From Deinococcus aerophilus (lineage in GTDB: Bacteria; Deinococcota; Deinococci; Deinococcales; Deinococcaceae), in assembly GCF_014647075.1 (NCBI RefSeq), contig NZ_BMOM01000026.1:1-36445 (forward strand): DNA of 36,445 bases. Reading direction: 5' to 3'. The translations under genes and the position numbers were made by a program. This document shows positions 33,720 to 36,445 of this stretch, one piece after another. The first letter of the stretch is position 1. Every line of letters begins with the position of its first letter. The notes beneath the pieces are model-generated. The model was not told the origin of the DNA. It searched no databases and worked only from the letters and a program-made list of their open reading frames with translations.

Positions 33720-36035
33720 TCATGCCTGGGGCAGGGTGAAAAAGAAAGTGGAGCCCTGGCCCGGGCGGCTCTCGACCCAGAGGCGTCCGCCGTGCCGCTC
33801 GATGATCTTCTGACACACCGCGAGTCCGATGCCGGTTCCCTCGTATTCCTCCTGCCCGTGCAGCCGCTGGAAGATCACGAAAATGCGCTCGAAATATTGT
33901 TGCTCGATCCCGATGCCGTTGTCCGAGACCGCAAAGCGCCACCATGCGCCGTCGCGCTCGGCCCAGACGCGCACCTGCGGAGGCACGCCTTCGCGGCGGT
34001 ACTTCAGGCCGTTCGAGATCAGGTTCTGCAGCAGTTGATCGAGTTGCGGGGCGTCCGCACACACCACCGGCAGCTTCTGACGGGTCACGCTCGCCCCGGA
34101 TGGCAACGGTCCGGTCTGGAGCCGCCCCACCACCGTGTCGAACACGGCCGCGCTGTCCACCGGCACCAGCTCCTGCCGGCGCGTGTGCAGGCGGGAGAAG
34201 GCGAGCAGGTTGTCGATCAGGCGTTTCATCTGTTCGCCGCCGTGCACGATCTGCTGCACGTACATCCGGCCACGTTCGTCGAGCTGCGTTCCGTAGCGGC
34301 GTTCAATGATGCCTGCAAAGCTCGTCACCGCGCGGATCGGGGCCTGCAGGTCGTGCGAGGCCACGTACGCAAACTGTTCGAGTTCCGCGTTGCTGCGCTC
34401 CAGTTCCCACGTGCGCTGCGCGAGCTGGTTCACGGTCTGCGCGCCTTCCAGGGCCAGCCCCAGACTGCGCGCGGCCGTCTCCAGCACCGCCCGGTCCGCC
34501 GGACTCCAGCACCAGCCCTCGAACAGCGCCACGTTGAAGATGCCCAGGACCCGGCCGTTGACCCACACTGGCAGGGTGGCGACGGCGCGCAGGTGGGAGA
34601 CGAGTTCCGGGGCCACGTCGCGCGTCTGGTCGTACACGTCCTGAAACAGCCCCTCCCCGGTCTGGTCGGGCAGGTCGAGGGTGGGGATGTGCCCGACGGG
34701 AAAGCCCTGGTCGATGACCGCCTGGAGCGCCGGGGTTCCGGCGCCGCCCACCTGCGCGGTCGCGCGCCAGCGGTGGGCCCGTTTCTGGTAGAACAGCGCC
34801 ATGCCGTGGGGCAGCAGGGACAGCACCACCTGCATGGCCCGCTCGATCAGCGTGTCCGCATCGCTGTGAACGGCGAGGTCGCGGGTCAGCTCCGCGAACG
34901 CTTCCAAGGCCCGTGTGCGCGCCTCAAGTTCGGCGTTTTGCTGGGCGAGATGCCGGGCGCTCTCGGTCCGGTCCAGGGCGATGGTCAGTCCCCGGGCCAC
35001 CGCCCGCACCAGCGCCTGATCCCGCTCGGTCCAGGCGTGGGCTTCCCGGGTGCCCACCGCGAAGAGGCCGCGGGTGTGCCCACCGATCACCAGCGGCAAG
35101 AAGGCGGCCGCGCCGTACGACGTGGCGCTGGGCAGGCTGTTGGAAGAAGCGTCCCAGCCGTCCACGAAGCGGGGGCTGCCCGACTGCGCGGCCTCGTGGA
35201 AGTTGGGGGCGTCGGTGGGGACCCCCTCGGTCATCTGGGCCACGACCTCGGGGGGGACGTCCTCGGACCAGACCTGCGCCTTCCACCGTTCTCCTTCGAG
35301 GGCGTAGTACACCGCGCTGACGTGGGGCAGGTTGGCGCGCACGACCTTGCCGGCCTGACGGGCCAGCACCAGCACGTCGTTTTCACTGCCCACCGCCTCT
35401 TGGTACGCGTAGAAGGCCGCGAGGGCCCCACGCTGCTCCTCGGGTTCGGCGGCGCGCGCTGCTTCCTGGGCCTCCAGGTCCTGGCCGAGACGGGCGTGGC
35501 CCAGCGAGACGGCACACTGGGCCGCGAGGATCCCCAGGAACTGGCGCTCCTCCGGCGCGAAGATATGCGTCTCCCCGAACTCCACGACGAGCGCTCCCAG
35601 CGGCCGGCCACCCAGGACCAGCGGCAGGACGGCGGTGGCTGCCCCGCCCTCGGTGCGCGTCGTCCACCCGGGGTAGGCCTGTGCCAGGGCGCTTCGCGTC
35701 TCGAAAAACAGGGGGCTGCGGTTCTTCAGCGCGTCCCAGACCGGACCCGGCGTGTCCGCGAGACCGTCCTTATCCGGGAGACCACCCTGCCCGTACAGCG
35801 CTGTTCCCGGATGGCCCCGGGTGGCGGCACAGTCCAGCCGCGTGCCCGTGTCGTCCATGAGCAGCGCTGTGACCACGTCGGCGTCCAGAGCTCCAAGCAT
35901 GACCGGCAGCACCACTCCAAAGACGTCATGCTGGGTGCGGGCGGTTGTCAGCGCCTCGGTCATGGCCTGAAGGCGACTCAGGAAAAGGGGGGGCACAAGG
36001 GGCACGGCAGACGGTCCAGACACGGCGCCCAGCAT
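33720..36035 (-). CDS. Soluble triple-GAF sensor histidine kinase
   Basis: The 771-residue protein has no membrane helix. Three GAF domains (about 20-185, 215-365 and 385-535) precede a HisKA helix with phospho-acceptor His561 in YVASHDLQAPIRAV and an HATPase domain (N box NLISNGLKY, DNGIG, GTGIGLAVC). The DHLQ/HDLQAP style resembles phytochrome-like kinases, but the GAF domains show no obvious bilin Cys, so the ligand is unknown. No response regulator is adjacent. The ATG at 36033-36035 has no clear ribosome site. Confidence 0.9.
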   Translation of the reverse strand: MLGAVSGPSAVPLVPPLFLSRLQAMTEALTTARTQHDVFGVVLPVMLGALDADVVTALLMDDTGTRLDCAATRGHPGTALYGQGGLPDKDGLADTPGPVWDALKNRSPLFFETRSALAQAYPGWTTRTEGGAATAVLPLVLGGRPLGALVVEFGETHIFAPEERQFLGILAAQCAVSLGHARLGQDLEAQEAARAAEPEEQRGALAAFYAYQEAVGSENDVLVLARQAGKVVRANLPHVSAVYYALEGERWKAQVWSEDVPPEVVAQMTEGVPTDAPNFHEAAQSGSPRFVDGWDASSNSLPSATSYGAAAFLPLVIGGHTRGLFAVGTREAHAWTERDQALVRAVARGLTIALDRTESARHLAQQNAELEARTRALEAFAELTRDLAVHSDADTLIERAMQVVLSLLPHGMALFYQKRAHRWRATAQVGGAGTPALQAVIDQGFPVGHIPTLDLPDQTGEGLFQDVYDQTRDVAPELVSHLRAVATLPVWVNGRVLGIFNVALFEGWCWSPADRAVLETAARSLGLALEGAQTVNQLAQRTWELERSNAELEQFAYVASHDLQAPIRAVTSFAGIIERRYGTQLDERGRMYVQQIVHGGEQMKRLIDNLLAFSRLHTRRQELVPVDSAAVFDTVVGRLQTGPLPSGASVTRQKLPVVCADAPQLDQLLQNLISNGLKYRREGVPPQVRVWAERDGAWWRFAVSDNGIGIEQQYFERIFVIFQRLHGQEEYEGTGIGLAVCQKIIERHGGRLWVESRPGQGSTFFFTLPQA

Positions 36036-36148
36036 ACTGTCCGCGCTGAACGGGGGCCATGGTCGGAACAGGCTGCTTGCTCACGTTATGGGTGATAGGT
36101 CGGGGACTCCCCTATCTACGCTCCCTGGGACACGCCGCCCGAGTGGCA

Positions 36149-36445
36149 TCAATACCGAATATATACAATCGGCTTCTCCTTGCCTCTACTCTTTAGCTCT
36201 ACTTTCCCCAAAGCTGGAATGTATAAATGCAGGCCTTTTTTAACCCTGCTCAGGCCTATGCAAAAGCTCAATAAGGCATAGGGCATGATCTGAGGCATCT
36301 CCTGCTCGCCAGTGGCTTCGCCGCCCGAATCAGCCCAACCCTCAAAGCCGTCAGGTGTATAAACGGTAGTGCTCCAGAAATCCCGACAGAAAATCCCCAA
36401 CCCGTTGAGAGGGTAGGGCACACTGGAGGGAACGTATGGGAAAGC
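36149..36445 (-). CDS. Unidentified protein, lower GC, cut by the right edge
   Basis: The frame is open from the window edge to a TGA at 36149-36151, giving 98 residues of a longer product. An in-frame GTG at 36419-36421 could be an internal start, but the frame continues upstream. The sequence is rich in Tyr, Trp and Gly (GLGIFCRDFWSTTVYTPDGF) and ends with a basic tail. Codons are clearly less GC-rich than in the neighbours, hinting at recent transfer. No family recognised. Confidence 0.5.
   Translation of the reverse strand, partial: AFPYVPSSVPYPLNGLGIFCRDFWSTTVYTPDGFEGWADSGGEATGEQEMPQIMPYALLSFCIGLSRVKKGLHLYIPALGKVELKSRGKEKPIVYIRY

Noticed and set aside
33792..36095. A 767-codon open frame on the plus strand opposite the histidine kinase
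   Set aside because: It mirrors a clear multi-domain kinase in the opposite frame, is rich in His/Gln/Gly/Arg and has no domain of its own.

Overview
The window is GC-rich, densely coding DNA that most resembles a Deinococcus chromosome or megaplasmid. I infer this from gene content: a class Ib ribonucleotide reductase operon behind a cobalamin riboswitch, a ComZ-type tip-pilin operon as in Thermus/Deinococcus competence systems, a WGxxGxxG exported protein, many multi-domain PAS/GAF signalling proteins, and several promoters whose -10 box lies about 7 nt from the start codon (leaderless transcripts). No rRNA, tRNA, CRISPR array or complete insertion sequence was seen.

Layout. 1-3.4 kb: the tail of an unknown gene, a strong terminator, a small membrane protein, and a membrane GGDEF-GAF-HD-GYP protein followed by a perfect 56-bp palindrome. 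3.5-8.7 kb (minus strand): a tightly overlapping operon running thioesterase, 68-aa ORF, nrdI, nrdE, nrdF, thioredoxin-like nrdH analogue, unknown ORF. It lies behind a cobalamin riboswitch and an intrinsic terminator. 8.7-10.7 kb: an ArsR-type regulator fragment joined by an apparent deletion to an N-terminally truncated double GH43 glycosidase. 10.7-12.9 kb: a divergent module with a degenerate DNA methyltransferase on one side and two small acidic YbjN/chaperone-like proteins on the other, with two identical palindromic operators between them. 13.2-16.6 kb: an HTH regulator with a small membrane protein, a voltage-gated K+ channel with a zinc ribbon, and a double-HTH protein. 16.8-22.7 kb: a minor-pilin operon (GspH/FimT, PilV, PilW, ComZ-like), an exported protein and a coiled-coil protein. 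22.9-24.8 kb: a WGxxGxxG protein, then a rhodanese lipoprotein and a membrane-anchored thioredoxin behind a CsoR/CstR-like operator. 25-30.4 kb: a dCache-GAF-GGDEY cyclase and a 999-aa LOV-PAS-GAF-HD-GYP protein. 30.7-32.3 kb: a metal-response remnant with MerR, an Fe-S metallochaperone, a broken mercuric-reductase-like gene, an HD-GYP scrap and a glutaredoxin. 32.4-36.4 kb: a RibD-type reductase, a VOC protein, a triple-GAF histidine kinase, and a lower-GC ORF running off the right edge.

How the genes work together. The nrd operon should be switched off when cobalamin is available, that is, when a B12-dependent reductase could supply dNTPs. Three cyclic-di-GMP enzymes (one hybrid, one cyclase, one phosphodiesterase with a blue-light-type LOV domain) plus a soluble GAF kinase suggest environmental sensing, possibly connected to pili. 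The rhodanese/thioredoxin pair and the MerR/metallochaperone/glutaredoxin group concern sulfur, thiol and metal stress. Several loci are visibly decaying (ArsR/GH43 junction, MerA fragment, HD-GYP scrap), so this is an accessory, rearranging region.
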